Source: Cardinalis cardinalis (taxonomy: Eukaryota > Chordata > Aves > Passeriformes > Cardinalidae). Taken from it: 64,000 nucleotides of DNA. Within the stretch, counting starts at the first letter, position 1; every line of letters starts with the position of its first letter. A program made the position numbers and the translations under genes. The stretch lies in assembly GCA_014549065.1 (NCBI GenBank), contig JACDOX010000015.1, positions 6,361,834 through 6,425,833 of the forward strand. The letters run 5' to 3'. Positions 12,688 to 27,118 of this stretch are shown here, piece by piece. The notes under the pieces were generated by a model. It saw nothing but the letters and a program-made list of their open reading frames with translations, was not told where the DNA came from and did not search any database.

Positions 12688-15600
12688 ATGAAGAAGATAC
12701 AAGATACACTACTTCCACAATCCAATAAAATTTCTCTTTTTTTAGGCATATTCACACTGGGCTGAGTCTTTGTTTACAAAATGGTTAAGGTTTCTAGTTA
12801 TTGGAAGAGATCAAATATATACTGAACTCCACTTTATCCATTACAAAAATCAGATTCAGTGTTTTGTTAGGAAACTGTAAAACACAGCACCAAGGAGAAC
12901 CACAGATTCCAAAACTCTGTCAGAGAACCCCTTGGGCACTTCAAGAGAGATTAAATCTACAGATTGTTCAGGACAAAATAACTTGGCTTGCTTTTTGGCA
13001 CCAGAAAAAAAAACACCACCATTTCTAAGACCTCAGTTTCAGTTTGCTCCTGATTTCCCAAACATCTCAAATTCTCACTGCTGGAATTCCTCATGGCCGA
13101 ATTCCTTCCAGTTTTTGTTGAAGAGCCTTCTTCACAGAAATATCACAAAATTATCTTGTGGCAAAAATGGGTATTTTCTAAACCCTCATCTTAACTATCT
13201 AATCCCTGCACTTAAGCCTTCATCTTCATTTCAATCATAACTGAAGGCTCCAAGCCTGATTTAGGGAAGTCAGGAGGTACAATCCCTTGGTTTAAAATAA
13301 GAAATAGACAGAACAGCACCAATACTGTACTCCCACATTCTGAAAAGCAGTTTCAGACTCTGTAAATGTATCCTCACAGTCTACAGAGACAAGGATAGGA
13401 AAAAAAGCCACTACCTGAGAACCCCTTCCATGTGTCTAGGAAGGGCAACACAGACCAGCACAGACTCTTTCACTCACAAGGGAGAAAAATTCATGACCAG
13501 GGATGTTCCTTCATGCTGACCTGCTGAAACAGCCCATAAAACACACCACCCAGCAGGTATAGCATGCAAGCCTGGTTTGAAACAGAATTGCCCCATAAAA
13601 CTGAACACCTGTAATTCCCTGAGGCACCAACACTGCCTCTTCTCAAGCATGTAACATGANTGCACTGAAATTTCAAAGCAATATCAATTCAGCAATATCA
13701 ATACCAATTATGTTATCTCAGTTTATGCCTCTCCCTTCTGTCCACATTGACTTTCTTTTTTTTCATATTATTAGCTTTCAGTTGGCAAAGTTTTCTTATC
13801 GGACACATTTTTCACAAACATGAACACTGCAGCAATCACTGCAGCAGAGGGGTGTGAAAAGGGCAGCTGATCCCTTTAAGTAATAGTACAGATTGTTTAG
13901 GCAACTGCAGCCTCTGTTCCTCACTGACTGGTGTCGATGGCAGTTAGCCATAATGGTATTTGCAATGTTGCAGTGGAAGAAACACTAATCTGTGTTTGTA
14001 TTTATGTCAAATTGTGAGCCTGATGTATTGGCACCGACTGGTGCTGCAGCAGGCAAAAACCCAGAGACTGTAAATCTTATTTTNTCTTTGAAATTTCATG
14101 ACATAAGAACTGTACTTTCAGGCACTTTTGTGCTCTTTTGCTTGTCAGAAATGTGGAAAGAAAAAGAAAAAGCAATGCTAAAAAAAAAATGGGACTTTTC
14201 TATATGGAAAGTATTGCCTTTCCTTCAGAAAAGCCAACTATTCAACCTTTTTGAAATTTGGTAAGAGAAAACCAAATAATTTTGGCCAAAGCCACATAGA
14301 AATAGTTTGGGGGTTTCCCACAAAAAGCCCTGCAAGTTTCTAAGAAATGTAGATACTATCTGGAAGTACATTCAAAAAAATCTTTTTTCCTTTCAAATAA
14401 GGATTCAGACACAAAGGTCATTTGGGGTAATCTCCTCCTCCTTATTTCATCCATTATGATACTGAATTTAATTTCATTAGAAGGAAGCCTCTCATCAAGC
14501 ANTATATTTTAATTTTTTTTTTAATTAACAACTTTTATGGCTTGCATGGGAAAGCAACACAAGCCATTTTTTTCTGTGTCTGTTGTCTGCCGTAGTGGGA
14601 ACCTCTAAAAAATAAAACAGCTCAGCATCACTGGTAAGTATTATCACACATAAATCCAACTGTCAATTATAAATTCTGACAATGCTTAACTGTTCAATTC
14701 AATCTCAGATGAAGCTAAAACTAGGCAGCTCTACTGAAGAGAAAGATGGTGACAAATTCCAAGTATCAAAATATCTTATGCTGACCCAGAGGATTTATAA
14801 TCCTGAAAGCATCTGACCTCAATTTGAAGAACTTTGGAAAATTCTACTGTTGATTTGTTCAGCAGTATTTGAGGAAACAAGAATAAAACGCATAATAAAC
14901 CATGATCTATGCATGAGGACATATCTAAACAGCTAAATATATAAAGAAGAGTTTTTCTATAATCCAAGAAAAACAGCAGCAAAAGAAAAGACAAAAAATT
15001 TTTAAAAACAGACCAAGAAAAGATAAAAGTTTTCACTTATTTTTTTTCCATATCCTTTACAGGTTCAAAAGTCACATAGAGGTATAAAACTTATATATGG
15101 AGAGGAACAAAGAGAAATATGGAGGAAAAAAATAAAACCAGAGAGAAAAAAAAACTGAGACTTTACATATACTCCTATAAAAATTTCCATTCAGAGAAAA
15201 AAAAAAGTGAACTAAAATTTCAGGAACAGAGCACTTAGAATTTATATTATTGCATTTCCCAATACCACAGATATAGGCAAAATCAGAGCATGTAAATGAG
15301 TTCATTTAAGTCTCATATTCCTGACACTTTTCCAATGAACATTTCAGACTCATTTTGAAAAACACACCCAAGACAGATTTTCTTCTGGTGTTTGCCTGAG
15401 TGGCAGTCTTTCCTCTGCATAAGAATGCTGCACTGTTTTCAGATCCATTCCAACACTTTTCCTAGTGTTTCACTTTGAACTGAAGAAAATGAGAATTCTC
15501 AAGATGCACCCTTTTAGAAAACTGAGTCACATCAGGTCACAGTGATTTGGCTTCAATGACTACATAAAACATTGCAGTTGGCACAGATGTATCATAAACA

Positions 15601-17852
15601 GCTTGGTAGTGTTTTTGAACGAAATGTGCATGCTTGGAAGCCTGCTGAAAGATGAACATGGAGATGTAGATTTTCACTTCTCATTTCTGTTCTTCATGCT
15701 GGCAAAGCACCTGCATGTTACAGGCAAACGCTAAACTCTGTTTGGATGCAAGAGCTTACCCCCTCCCTCATTTATACCCACTTTCATGGCATTCTCATGT
15801 AGGCTTTCTTCTCTGTTTACTCTCAGCTTAGTGGTGTGACAGCCTCTGGTGTTCCACCTCAACAGTAAATCCCNTTTTCAAAGTGCCTTCTCGAGAACCA
15901 CACTGTAAGATTCATGTGTCTGTCTTCACAAGAAAGCATTTTTAAGGATTAGTTGGCATATCTGGGGTTCAGAAATTTCTGCCAGTACCAGGAATATATC
16001 CCAGCTCCTCTATGCAATAATAAGAAGCTTCCAGCTCCCACCTTGTCACAGCTGGGCATGAAGAGGACAGAACTGAAAGTATCAATGTGGCTCTGTGGAA
16101 GAAATTCATGCAAAAAGCAAGAGGAATAAGGCACTATTTTCCTCCAGCTTTACCCTATGATAAATTCAGTCACTTGAATGGAGTCACNCTGGAGTAGAAT
16201 TAATATAATACAGTGATAAATCAGGCCTATTGATGCACTGACAGTGCCCCTGTAGGACCTTCTCAGGCCGCCAGCCTACTGAACATTGCTCACAGCATTG
16301 TCTTCCCAAGCACTGTGCCATGCCATTTCCACAGACAAATTGTTTCCTGACACAGCAGAGACAGATCTCCATGCTTCCTGCTTAGCTAATGCATTATAAC
16401 CACATTGTTTTGCACTGGTTGCCCTCTAATTTGTGTGCAAAAGGATTTCTGAGTCAAACACAGAGCCCTCAGCTGTGGCAAATCCATGTGGAGTTTTGAC
16501 TCCTAAAGCATCCAAAGATCACAGAAGTTACAGATGCGAAATGTACTTCCCTACTTTTATNATTTGATTATTTGAAAAGCCAGGAGAAAAAAGATGGATC
16601 AGGATATTGGAGCCAAGAATGCTTTCTAAGGAGGCAGTGATGGCCAAACTCCTGGCCTTGAAGTCCAAGGTAGCAAAGGATGCCCTGAGGAAATATTTAT
16701 ACATCTCTTGGCCCTTTTTGGACTCCTCAGAAATTTTCTGCTTTTTGTTTTCTGACAGATATTAAACCCAAGAGGCAGTTTTAGACAGTGAAATATTATG
16801 TCTGTGTCATAATTGCTCGGTAATTAGCAGCTCTCAGCAGCANCAAGCCAAATAATAAATATTTCTTCCAAGTATATCTAGTCATTGTTTTGATGACACC
16901 TTTCCAACTCAAGGTTTCTCATTTCTGGCCAATGTCAAAAATGCCACAGGGGTGGGGCAGTGTAAAATGAAAATCAGACTCCTCTTTGGAAATCAGATAG
17001 GAGTAAAAATACCTTAAGAAAAGAAAGTCCAAAAACCAGGACTGTTCCAGCCTTCTTTCAACAACTCCAAGAGACCTTTGATGGTGGAAACATTCTGGTT
17101 TTCTCCTGCAGATCCAAAATGCCAGAGATTATGTGCTGTTCCAGGCAAAGCTACAATGACAAAAATCAAAATTTATATTCAACAGACTTACTTCATGCCT
17201 ACCCTAAAAAGTTGTGTCAATGTTTAGATGTGAGAAGGAAGGCAACATGAGCAGGAAGATAAAATACAGATCACCATCTCTACAAACTGTTCCACCACTG
17301 TAAGCAGAATACAAAAAATCACTTATGTTGTTCTTGCCTCACTCCCCCCTAATTCATAAATAGAGACACTGCTATGGAGAGAGTCCATTTGCTATTTCAC
17401 ACATCTGCTCTAGGGTAAGTAGAGCCAGCACCTACAGTTCCTTGACTACATTGGCTTCATACCTTGAGATCATAACAGAATGCTCAAGGACTACTATAAT
17501 AGCATATGTTTGCATTTCAGATGTCTTTACATTTAATTAAATAAAGTCCACCCTCTTTCTCTAATCACAGAGGCCAACTGCCCTTGTAGGCCTAAATGAA
17601 GAAGCCTCCTTCAGAAACGAATGACTGCCACCAAGGAAAAATATGGCTGTTTGTCCACAATCTTCAGGAAACACTCAGAGATGTTGGAGACAGAGAAATA
17701 TTGGTCAAAAACTTGCAAGTTCCTCTGTCCCAAAAGGCCGAAAAATAGATGGAGGTCTAATACTAAAGGAGTAGTTCCAACACATCTATAGCTGTTATCT
17801 TCCAGACATCTGTCCCACCTTTTCTAACAGGAGTCTCTCTTGGGTATGCCCA
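12688..17852. other. Unique non-coding DNA
   Basis: No supported gene. The block at 13800-14050 and the block at 16780-16900 (with cggtaattagcagctctcag) have a mixed, non-repetitive composition of the kind often seen in conserved non-coding elements, but this cannot be shown from one genome. Near 16155-16200 a short string around gaatggagtcac could be a fragment of an old dispersed amniote repeat. Confidence 0.5.
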
Positions 17853-18381
17853 CACTCCAGAAGGCCAACTGCATCCTGAGCTGCACCCAAGCAGTGTGGC
17901 CAGCAGGCCAAGGGAGGTGGTCCTGCTCCTCTACTCTGCTCTCATGAGACCCCACCTGGAGTTCTGCACCCAGCTCTGGGATGTGCAGCGTGAGAAAGAC
18001 ATGGACCTGTTGGAGTGAGTCCAGAGGAGGGCCATGAAAATTATCAGTGTTGGAGCACCTCTCCTGCAAAGAAAGGCTGAGAGAGTTGAGTTGTTCAACC
18101 TGGAGAAGGGAAGCCTCTGGAAAGACCTCATTGCTATTTTCCAGTACTTAAAGGGGGCTTATTAAAAAAGAGGGAGAATGACATTTTAAATGGCCATATA
18201 GTGACAAGGGAGAACAAGGCGTTTCAATGAAAAGAGGAGAGATTTAGATTAGATGTTAGAAAAAAGATCTTTACTCTGAGGTGGTGAGACCCACAACAGC
18301 TTTCCCACAGAAGTTTTGGATGACCCACAAGTCTTCTATTCCATGCTGGATGGGACCCTGAGCCTTTCTATGATTCTATGA
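17853..18381 (+). mobile_element. CR1 LINE, 5'-truncated 3' part
   Basis: The plus strand carries the end of CR1 ORF2 and the 3' UTR. In order it shows agaaggccaactgcatcctg, then gagaccccacctggag, gtccagaggagggccatgaa, ggctgagagagttgagttg, tttagattagatgttag, and finally the terminal tctatgattctatgat repeat. About 530 bp are present, so the element is heavily 5'-truncated, as is usual for CR1. The ORF2 remnant (C-terminal region after the reverse-transcriptase palm) is broken by stops and shifts, so it is not coding. Divergence from the avian consensus is moderate, and the copy is older than the 6.1-kb fragment. Confidence 0.95.
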
Positions 18382-21044
18382 TCTTCCTTCCTTCTCTACT
18401 CTTTCTATGGAAAGACATTTTGTCTAATTGTGAATTGGCTGACAAATAACCAGGGCTCAGCCCAGATGTCCCTCGCTCCTCAGGGCTAGGAAACTCCATC
18501 AAGAGGATGGGGAATATACTTCAGAAATGGGGGGAGGTACCTATTGTGTGGCATTTTCAGACTCCAGAGACACTCTCCTAGAGCCCTCACACACTGAACA
18601 GGGNGCTTTGAGGGTTCCACCCATCTTGTACGCACTTCCATTTGTTTGTAAAACAAAGCAACCTCTACAAACCAATCAAGAGAGCAGGCCTGCAGAAAAA
18701 AACCCACAGATTAACTAGATATCCCATGTATTTACTTTAGACTTCAGTGCTAGTGACGGTCTCTATGTGAATAAAATAAACTAGCACATTGACAAATTAT
18801 CCAAGTTTGAAGGAATAACAAGAGTTGAAATTATTGCAATTACACAATGTTCACAGGAATGCCAAACTGAAATTCTCTGAACTGTAAATGAGACCTGAGG
18901 GTCAGGTTCTGGTCCAGGAAACACATGAGAAATCTCAACCAAATAAGTGAAGTAGCACTAACAGTAATCCAGTGCAGGACTGTGTGGGCTGCCTCTTCCC
19001 TGGGGAAATTTTCCCACCATTTAGACTCTGAGCTTTTGGCTTCAGCATTAAAAGTACTGTCTTCTTGTAAGCTCAGTCATTAAGCCTTTCTTGCCCCTCT
19101 ACTATTTACTTTCTTGAAGGAGAAGCTGGCCCTCAGGCATGAGAGCACAGCATCCTGGGCAGCCTGACCTGCACCTATTGAACTCTGTGACTTCTCCACA
19201 GAGACAGATTCCTGAAACACTAAGGGATGCTCTGCTTTAAATAACCACAGTCCTTCTGAGATCACTTCAAAGGGATACCCCTCAAACATCATTCTGGAGC
19301 CGTAGGTCCACAATTTAAATTCAGTTCTACTTTAACAGGAGATAGTGTGGGGAGGTGGAGAAGTAAAGTAGGATCTCCCTAAATCNAAGTGACACTATGT
19401 TTGCCCATCCTAAGTGAACAACAGCTCTCTTTAGACATAATTTCCTATGGTTGCCTCAACTCCCAATGCCATAGGGAGGCTTTCTTGGATAGCCTTCAGT
19501 CCAAGATAATCAACAGACACTTCACATATTCCTCTGCCTGCCCAGCCTGCTTGCTACACTTTGACCACTGGACTATTTTGACTTTACACACCTTCTGCAC
19601 ATCACCAGCATGACAGAGACAGAATTGTTTCATCTACTTCCCATTCCCATCTCATACAAACCTGGTGGAAATTATAACTACTTTCATGTGTTATAAGTTG
19701 GCAGAGAACTTACCTTGTGATCTTCCAAAAAGGCTTTTATTACTGAGCTTCACATTAGGTGCTAAATTCTTATTCTTTAACACTTTTTATATAACTATAC
19801 TTCATTAGTTAAATCAATGCCGATGATATTCCATAGATTTGCAGGGGGTTGCACCTACTTATGCATGACCCTGGAAGCCTTTTTAATGGGATGTTGTGGA
19901 ATATATTTTGGCAGGACACTGAAAACAAGTTTATTTTACTTGCAAGATCACATAATCAGCTCAGCAGTGCTGAAATGTGGCAATGAAATCCTCTCATCGC
20001 GTAGAGATGATGATCAGCAATACTACCAATAGATAGGAAAAACTAACTGAGTCCTCCTAGTCAGTGGATCTTACTTGCATTTAAGGCTGACACATACATA
20101 GCAATTTGCCTCTGCTCTACAGCAGCTGCAAACTATTAACTATGACAATGAAGTTGATTTTTAAACCAACAAATATGACGGCTATTATGAAAGTTTTACC
20201 ACTGTCACATGGTGTGCAGTCTTTAAATTCATCCCTTGCTGTGTGGCTGAACTTTTATTGAATTTTTTTTTAAATTAAAAGAAGGTCATGCGAGGACAGA
20301 AAACCTCTTTGTCAATCAGACTGTGCAGTGCACAAAACTCTTCCAGAACTCTCATAAAAGCCAAGACCAGCACACTGCACTTAAAGCGCAGTGTTGCAGA
20401 GATACCACAACTGCATTTGACAGATAAAAAGATACTCCCCCTCATTCCCTATTGCTTCTTTCCGCCTCCAAAATGCCATCATCTTTGCTGGGTTCCCAGA
20501 AAACATAGCACTGAATGATCTATTTGCCAACTGAGAGAGTTTTCAACATAAGAAGCCTTCAAAATTATACCCATGGTCCAAAGCACACACCTTTGCTCTA
20601 ATGCACTGGTAGAAACAAATCAAATGCAAACAGCTTCCAATCCAAGACTTACACAGAGAAGAAAAAGAAGAATTTTAGCTTCTTTTGACAGCATGTGGTG
20701 CACTGAGGGAATGCTTACAGTCAGATATCATAAAAAATGTCTCTCATCACGTNCAAATAAATTGTGGCCAAATAAATTTGTAAAAATCAAGATGCAACCT
20801 TTAGATAATTTTCTATTTTTCCCCGTATATGCCCAGTGAAACAGGACAAAAAATTTTGATTTCTAGAAGCACTTATAACTATTCAGCTGAAGAAGTGATT
20901 CCTCCTGGTTTCTATTTCCATTCATCTTCTTTCTCACCTCATCATATGAGCTACCCTTCTCCTTCAAAAGAACTGTGCAGAAACCCACAGGCAGAGCAGG
21001 GGGTGAGCCTCACTATTTTACATAACAAAATCATATGCATCAAA

Positions 21045-21063
21045 ACACACACACACACACACA
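21045..21063 (+). repeat. (AC)n microsatellite, short
   Basis: Seen directly: about nine uninterrupted AC units. This is short for a highly polymorphic locus but a real dinucleotide run. Confidence 0.9.
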
Positions 21064-21739
21064 ACTTCCCAAATGTCTGAGGTTAGTTATCCTTCATGTC
21101 CTGACAAGTTACACCCACCTTTCCCAGAGGAACAAACTCACTCCATAACAAATCCCAGATTTTTGTTAAAACAGCAAATAAATTAGGACCACCTACCACC
21201 CAATCCTGCAAGCACTTACTGGTAGACATCCCTGCATGCCTACTGCCATGCACAGCCTCAGAGTTTCAGCCGGCCTGTCCGTGACACAAAGTGCCGTATC
21301 TCCGGCAAATGTTTCCAGAGTTATGCTCCATTGCTAGGTCAAAATCAGCTCAATTCTCTAACCCCTGTTTACAGTCAGCCTCAAGCACTGGCTTATGTTG
21401 GAATAATTCATAAGAGTGAAACACAAGTCTGGATTTCAGGATAAGGCCCCCAGTCAACATGTGAGAGCATTTATGACTCTGTGAGACTTACACTAAAAAA
21501 ATAACTTAAAAACAGACAGCATTTTCCTATGAGTGTCCAGTTTTCCCATGTTCCAGTTTGCTCTTTCAANAAGACTGGTAGGCTGAGATATTGGTCACTA
21601 TGTGAAAATGACAACATTCAATTAAAACAATAGCAATTTTCAAGAGACACTTTTTTTCAATAGATGTATGACATTCCTAGACATTCTATTAATTAGCAGG
21701 CCCCAGGCAACACATTTTGAAAAACAGAACAATCTGGCC

Positions 21740-21840
21740 TTTGATTTTTATCCAGGCCTTACCCAAGATCACACAGAGGTAGCCAGACTGCTGATAGATC
21801 CCCCACACAGAGCACACACCCCCAGCAAACAGCTGTGCTA
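21740..21840 (+). repeat. Possible MIR/L2-like fossil
   Basis: The string cttacccaagatcacacaga followed by ggtagccagactgctgatag resembles the conserved stretch of MIR/L2-type repeats (cttgcccaaggtcacacag, then an agcnagtaagtggcagagc-like segment). Fossils of this class occur throughout amniotes. The match is a short stretch recalled from memory, and the edges are uncertain. Confidence 0.4.
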
Positions 21841-24314
21841 AGAACTGCATGTAAATCACTTTGAAGAATTTTCAATCTGCAGAGAAAGAAAGAATGATTT
21901 ATTCATAAATGAAAAACTGCTGGTGTTGGACTGGGCAATCAGAATTTGTTAAGTCTACTCTACTAACAAGTTCCAAATTTGTTTCTGCGTCCTTTTTTCC
22001 AGTTACCTGTTTTAACTTCACTTTACAAGCCATTCAGAATGAAAAACATATCCTAGATATCGTCCATATTTCAGGACCAGGAATTCAAACAAGCCCATTA
22101 CTTTCAAAGTATGGAGGTTATTAATATCCTGATGAGCATCTGAAATTAGCAGCATCTCATGTTCTACACCTACATGATGGTTATCTAGGAAACTGGCATC
22201 CTTGTTACACCTTTTCTGGGTGGCTATAGCTATAATCCATCAGTACACTGGATGAAAAACACCATCTCAACACATGTTGTAAGATGCCAGCTGAAACACT
22301 CCAGCTTTTGATACTCCCACCTGCATTAATAATTTGTGGTTGCATTGGATAAAGATCTGTGAGTTCCTTCACTTTTAGGAATTTATTAAGGTAATCAAAA
22401 CTTTGGAATCTTTCTTACTGGTTGTATTATTCATTTCATCTGTAGACAATAATGGCCCTCTTACATTAAGGATAATTAGGGTCTTAGATGGGTTTTCCAC
22501 ATTTTCAGTGATGTAGCTGTAATTAAAACAAAATCCAAAGGGAAAAGGGGAGGAGTATTTGATCTTGAAAGAAGTCAGACTGTCTGGAGGATATGTATTT
22601 TGAAGGTTTTATTGGTAGCCCTCAGAGAAAGGCAGCTATAACCTAAGCTTGAAGGCTAGCAAGGGCTATGTGGGTTTGTGTGGGAGGGGGTTAAGTCTAA
22701 TTTGTAAATGGTGAGTTATTAGCCCTGACATTTGAGAATAGACACTGCATTGTGTTGATGATGAGAGCAACCCTAGTCTTCTTGTTAATGGCAGTGATTC
22801 ATTCTTTCCCACTCAACTATTGTTCCCATTTACCTGGCAAAGAGAATTAGTTATGTGTTTCCAGTTGCTGATTTCTGGAGAGACTTCTCAGATGAGCAAA
22901 AGCACAGGAGAAGAAATGCANAAAACAGGCAGAATTCTGGGAACAGCACTAGTGGATTTCTGAAAGGCTCTGTAGCCTTTCCCCCCTCCTCTACTCCCCT
23001 TTGCACCTGAAAAAACCCTAGTTCTTTTCTGCCTTACTCAGTTTTCAGACTCCCTTCCTTTCAATTCAGCATCATTCCCTTAAATTCATGCTTTCAAAAC
23101 TATTTAAAATATATGAAGATTTGTAAAATATTTGGAAGCTTTAAATTACTTTAAACCTATGTGTAGTCATACATTTGGNAACACAGAGCAACCAGCCTTG
23201 GATTTTCCACTACAGCCTTACCCAGCTGCACAAAAGCAGCTATGCCAACAACTGGCCTCCTATACCACATGAAACCACCCAGAAATCCCACAAGGGGTCT
23301 CAGCCAATTATCCTCACAGAAGGCCATATACTCAGGTTTTTTTTAAATTGTCTGAAAGCCATGGAATATCAGGACAACAACCAGGAGTAAGTAAATCAAG
23401 GCTGAAGCCTCCAGAGAGAGCTGTCTCTCCAACAGTGTGTTTTGTAACATGCCTGGCTACCGCACTCAGATTCTCTGTTTGTCACTTGGCGAACTGCAAA
23501 CCCAACACTTCTGAGNCTGCCTCCCCTCCTCCCCAGCAGACCGTGACACTGGTAGATGGGCCTGATCCCTTGCTAAAGTGGAAGAGCTGCATTGACGTCA
23601 GTGATGAGACTTCTCTTTCTTGCAACTACCAATCTGGCCCTCCCACTTCTACAAATGACCCCGAGGGGACGATATGAAATACAAAGCTTGGAAAAGTACA
23701 GAACTATGACTTGGGAACGGCCCATGGCACAGATTAGGAACAGTAGCCATAAAGAGTTTGAATCCAGATGTGAAATTCCCCAAAGCCAGGACTATTCAAT
23801 CCCTGTCTCATATGTGAGGCAAACAAGCAAAATTAACTATTGGGTCAACTTGCCCATAAGACACAGCTGACTGTGAGCAACTCCACAAGAAGATCTATGG
23901 GAGCTCTTCACTTTCAGGACATGCAAACAGCTCCATGTCTGTGAAAAGGCTGAAGCATGTTCCACCCTTGGTGCAGCCAGCNAGGACCACTGCAGCAGGC
24001 AGGGCAGGGCAGCTGACACACTGGGGTTTGCTGTGCGCAAATTCTTCTTGTGCCCAGGGAGCACAGAAACCACAGCTGCAGCTCTGCCAGTGGGGTGGAA
24101 GGTGTCACGTCCAGAGGCAGCAGCGGGCACTCAGCTGACCTCAAGCAAACAAAGCCTAAGTGGAATGTGGTATCCTCAATTCCATCTTGGGTTTCAAGTG
24201 ACTAAGTGAAGAGATGCATGAAATTTATATTGAGTCCCCCGGCTACTACATGCATAGAGCTACAGCTCTCTCTAAGCTGCCTCAGCCAGCCATAAAGGTA
24301 GCTGGGCTTTGGCC

Positions 24315-24360
24315 ATGCAGAATTCCCACAGATTTCAATGGGAATTTCAGTGTTCCAGTC
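24315..24360 (+). repeat. Possible old amniote dispersed repeat
   Basis: Contains cagatttcaatgggaatttc, similar to the (c)cattgacttcaatgggaat-type strings found in many copies in turtle, crocodile and bird DNA. It is only one short string and could be coincidence. Confidence 0.25.
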
Positions 24361-27118
24361 TGGACTCCAAGAATGCGGNGCTGGACCCAGAGCTCCGATG
24401 GCTGGAGCCGTATTCAATATCAGTGTCTGGCAACACCCATTTGTAAAACAGTGACTCATTCACAGGCAGAACTTTAGAGGGACAGACAGGATGACTTTAA
24501 TCATTTCCATTTCTTTANCAAAGCTCAGTAAAACCAGATGAGCATCCTGGATGATAATAGTTGGTATTAACCTAATGATTGCAGTGATCCACTGGCACAG
24601 TTAGGAATAGTTTTATATCCTACAGAATGCATTGTTTTCATTTGCTTCCAGAACACAGCAACTAATGGGCTCCTGAGNCTAAGGACAAAATAATTTTTAA
24701 ACACTCATGAATTTATTTAGGAACAGGTCTTTTTTCTGAAAGTCAGAGGCATGGAAATAAATTACAGAAATTAATTTGAAAGAGAACATCTTCAAAAGTA
24801 CCTGAGTGACTCANGAGCCTGAGACATCAGATAAATCAGCTGCCATTTGCACTTTCCATTCATTGTAAGCAAGGGAACAAGTGTTTTGTATAATGGACTG
24901 TATAGGGAGGGACATTTAATTCAGGCAGCTATTACTGCAAGGTACTCATTTGTGAAAAGTTCTTTCCATGGACCAGCTGGATTTAGATTCAAATACACAG
25001 TTTTAGGTCTTTCCCTCTAACACTTGCATACATCAATCCTTCGACTTGAGAGAAAGCATCTGAAAGCAAATTGCTAAAGTTGGAATTTGGCACCGGATTT
25101 TTATTCAAGATTTCTTTTAAAAGAATGTCCTGCCTTTAGGGCACCACTTTTCCAGATCACATCTGGCTAACCCTTTTAACATATTAAGGATGCAATTCCA
25201 TGGCGGATTTGCAAAAAGATGCAATTCCATCTGCAAATGCTCCAAGATGGCCCGGTAGAAACTACCTCTGATTCTAAAGTCTGGTAACTGCAACTCTCTA
25301 ATTCTGATCCCAAACTAATATACTCTGCTCCCCAGCAGAACTTACCAGTTCCGGCTCAGCCACATACTAATGATGGCTACACAGATTCCCATTCCCAGGC
25401 AGCTTTCANCCAGTCAGCTTGGAGCATGGACAGAGTTCATATGTGCCTGCCAAACCCTGAGCAGACATACCTTCAGTGATTCAAGCAGCTAGGAGTAGAA
25501 ATGCAGGATGATCTTGAGCAATATTCTCANAGTTCAGTAAAGGCTGGCTTTGCTCACTAATTTGGAAAGCCTGCCAGTGAATGGTAGTTTCCTTTGCTTC
25601 TGGATTGATATGATTATTCTTTATTTTGAGTATCAAAACTCTTCTTGGTTGACACTTTCCCTACTTCACAGTAAGTCTTGCTTCACAAAGAGGACAGAGT
25701 GATCTCCTGCTCAAAAGCACGTGTTCCTTCAGGATTCGCCTCCTCGAGAAAACATAAAATCAGCTCTACCAAACTCATTTCATTAATTTAATTTCCCATA
25801 TTCTGTAGNATGACAGGTCCCTAAGGAATACCAGCACCTCACAAAGTGACGAGCTGGACATATTTAAATTCAGCACTGCAGTCTGAAAACCCTCTGGTTA
25901 AGATCATGGCATTTAAGCAACACATGAGATTTCCTACAACAGCGCCCATCTTTGAAATNAAATAAATATCAGATGCTTCAATAGAATTAAACTTTCTACG
26001 TTGCACAAAGATCGTATTGCTTTATCTTTCTACAGTAAAATGCATAAATGGGAGATAATAACTGGATTGCTTCTCAATGTTGTCCACTTTCAGCTACAGT
26101 CCCAGCCNACTGTGCACTTCCATCATGTCTGTTCCAGCCCTTTCTAGATCTCAGGCTACTTTTCACTCACCATTTTTATAGCAAAACACATAACAGTAAA
26201 TTTGTCTGCCACCTCTACCCACTGCATATCTAGGTTAATGCAATAAATCAAGTGGAAACTACGTGCTTGGAGATCTGCAGCACTTCTGATCTCAGATAGC
26301 ATCAGGAGGTAAATGTAAGACAGAGAATTCATGCAAGCCATTTCTCCCTACCCTTCCAAACATTTCTTGCTTTCTTCTCAGTTTTCTCCTCCACCATCAT
26401 GACAGAANTTCATCACAGTTACATTCTATGACCAAAACCAAAAAACCTATTTAACCTTTCAACCACAATTCATCTAATTTTGGATTTTTATGANCCCAGT
26501 ATGATTCATTTTCCAAGTAATCTTATTAATCTTTGTTTTTTTTAGTAGTAGATTTGTCCAGACTCATTCTTCTCCATACAAGTATCTGTAGTTCATTTAT
26601 TATTTATATTTTTAAATCATAGGGATAATTTCTCCAGGCTTATACAACACTTCTAGTTGGGCAACACCAGCCTGTCAACACCTTCTTTTCCTTTTTGCAG
26701 AAATTCTTCCATCATGACTGCAGCATCCATACATATTCCAACTTTTGCATAACCTTGTCCACTGTCTCAAGTATTCACTTAAATTTGAGTTTGTCCTTTT
26801 CAATTTGCTTTAAACCGAGTCTGTAGCAGTCCAGCCAATTCAGCAAATCTTTCTTTAGGACTAGCAATGGTGTTAAGACATTGGGATTTTCATGCTTTGC
26901 TTAATGCATTTTCTCCTGCATCTCTTGATTTCAGCTACTTTCTGCTAATACTTTCCTTTCAGCCTGGGTAGCAAGGTAGTGGCAGATCTTACTGCAGCAG
27001 CATAAAAATATATTTAGTCAGTCTTGTGACAATAACAGGTTTGAAAATTAAGGTGTGTGAATTCTTTGAATACATTTTATACCTACAAATTCTTCATATT
27101 CTCTGAAAGCCATCTAGG

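Larger units (their letters stand above)
18382..27118. other. Unique DNA with a few repeat fossils
   Basis: No supported gene. Contents I can name are an AC run at 21045-21063, a possible MIR/L2-like fragment near 21740-21840 and a possible old repeat near 24315-24360. GC-richer patches lie at 23400-23660 and 23940-24140. Frames in these patches (up to 109 codons on the plus strand, 97 on the minus) overlap one another and match nothing I know. Confidence 0.5.

Noticed and set aside
23348..23677. 109-codon frame on the plus strand in a GC-richer patch
   Set aside because: No homology that I recognise. Another plus-strand frame (23592-23870) overlaps it, so openness is explained by low stop density in the richer composition.
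26240..26960. Pyrimidine-rich stretch as another reversed old LINE
   Set aside because: A few phrases look LINE-like, but no ordered series of conserved blocks could be followed, unlike at 53 kb.
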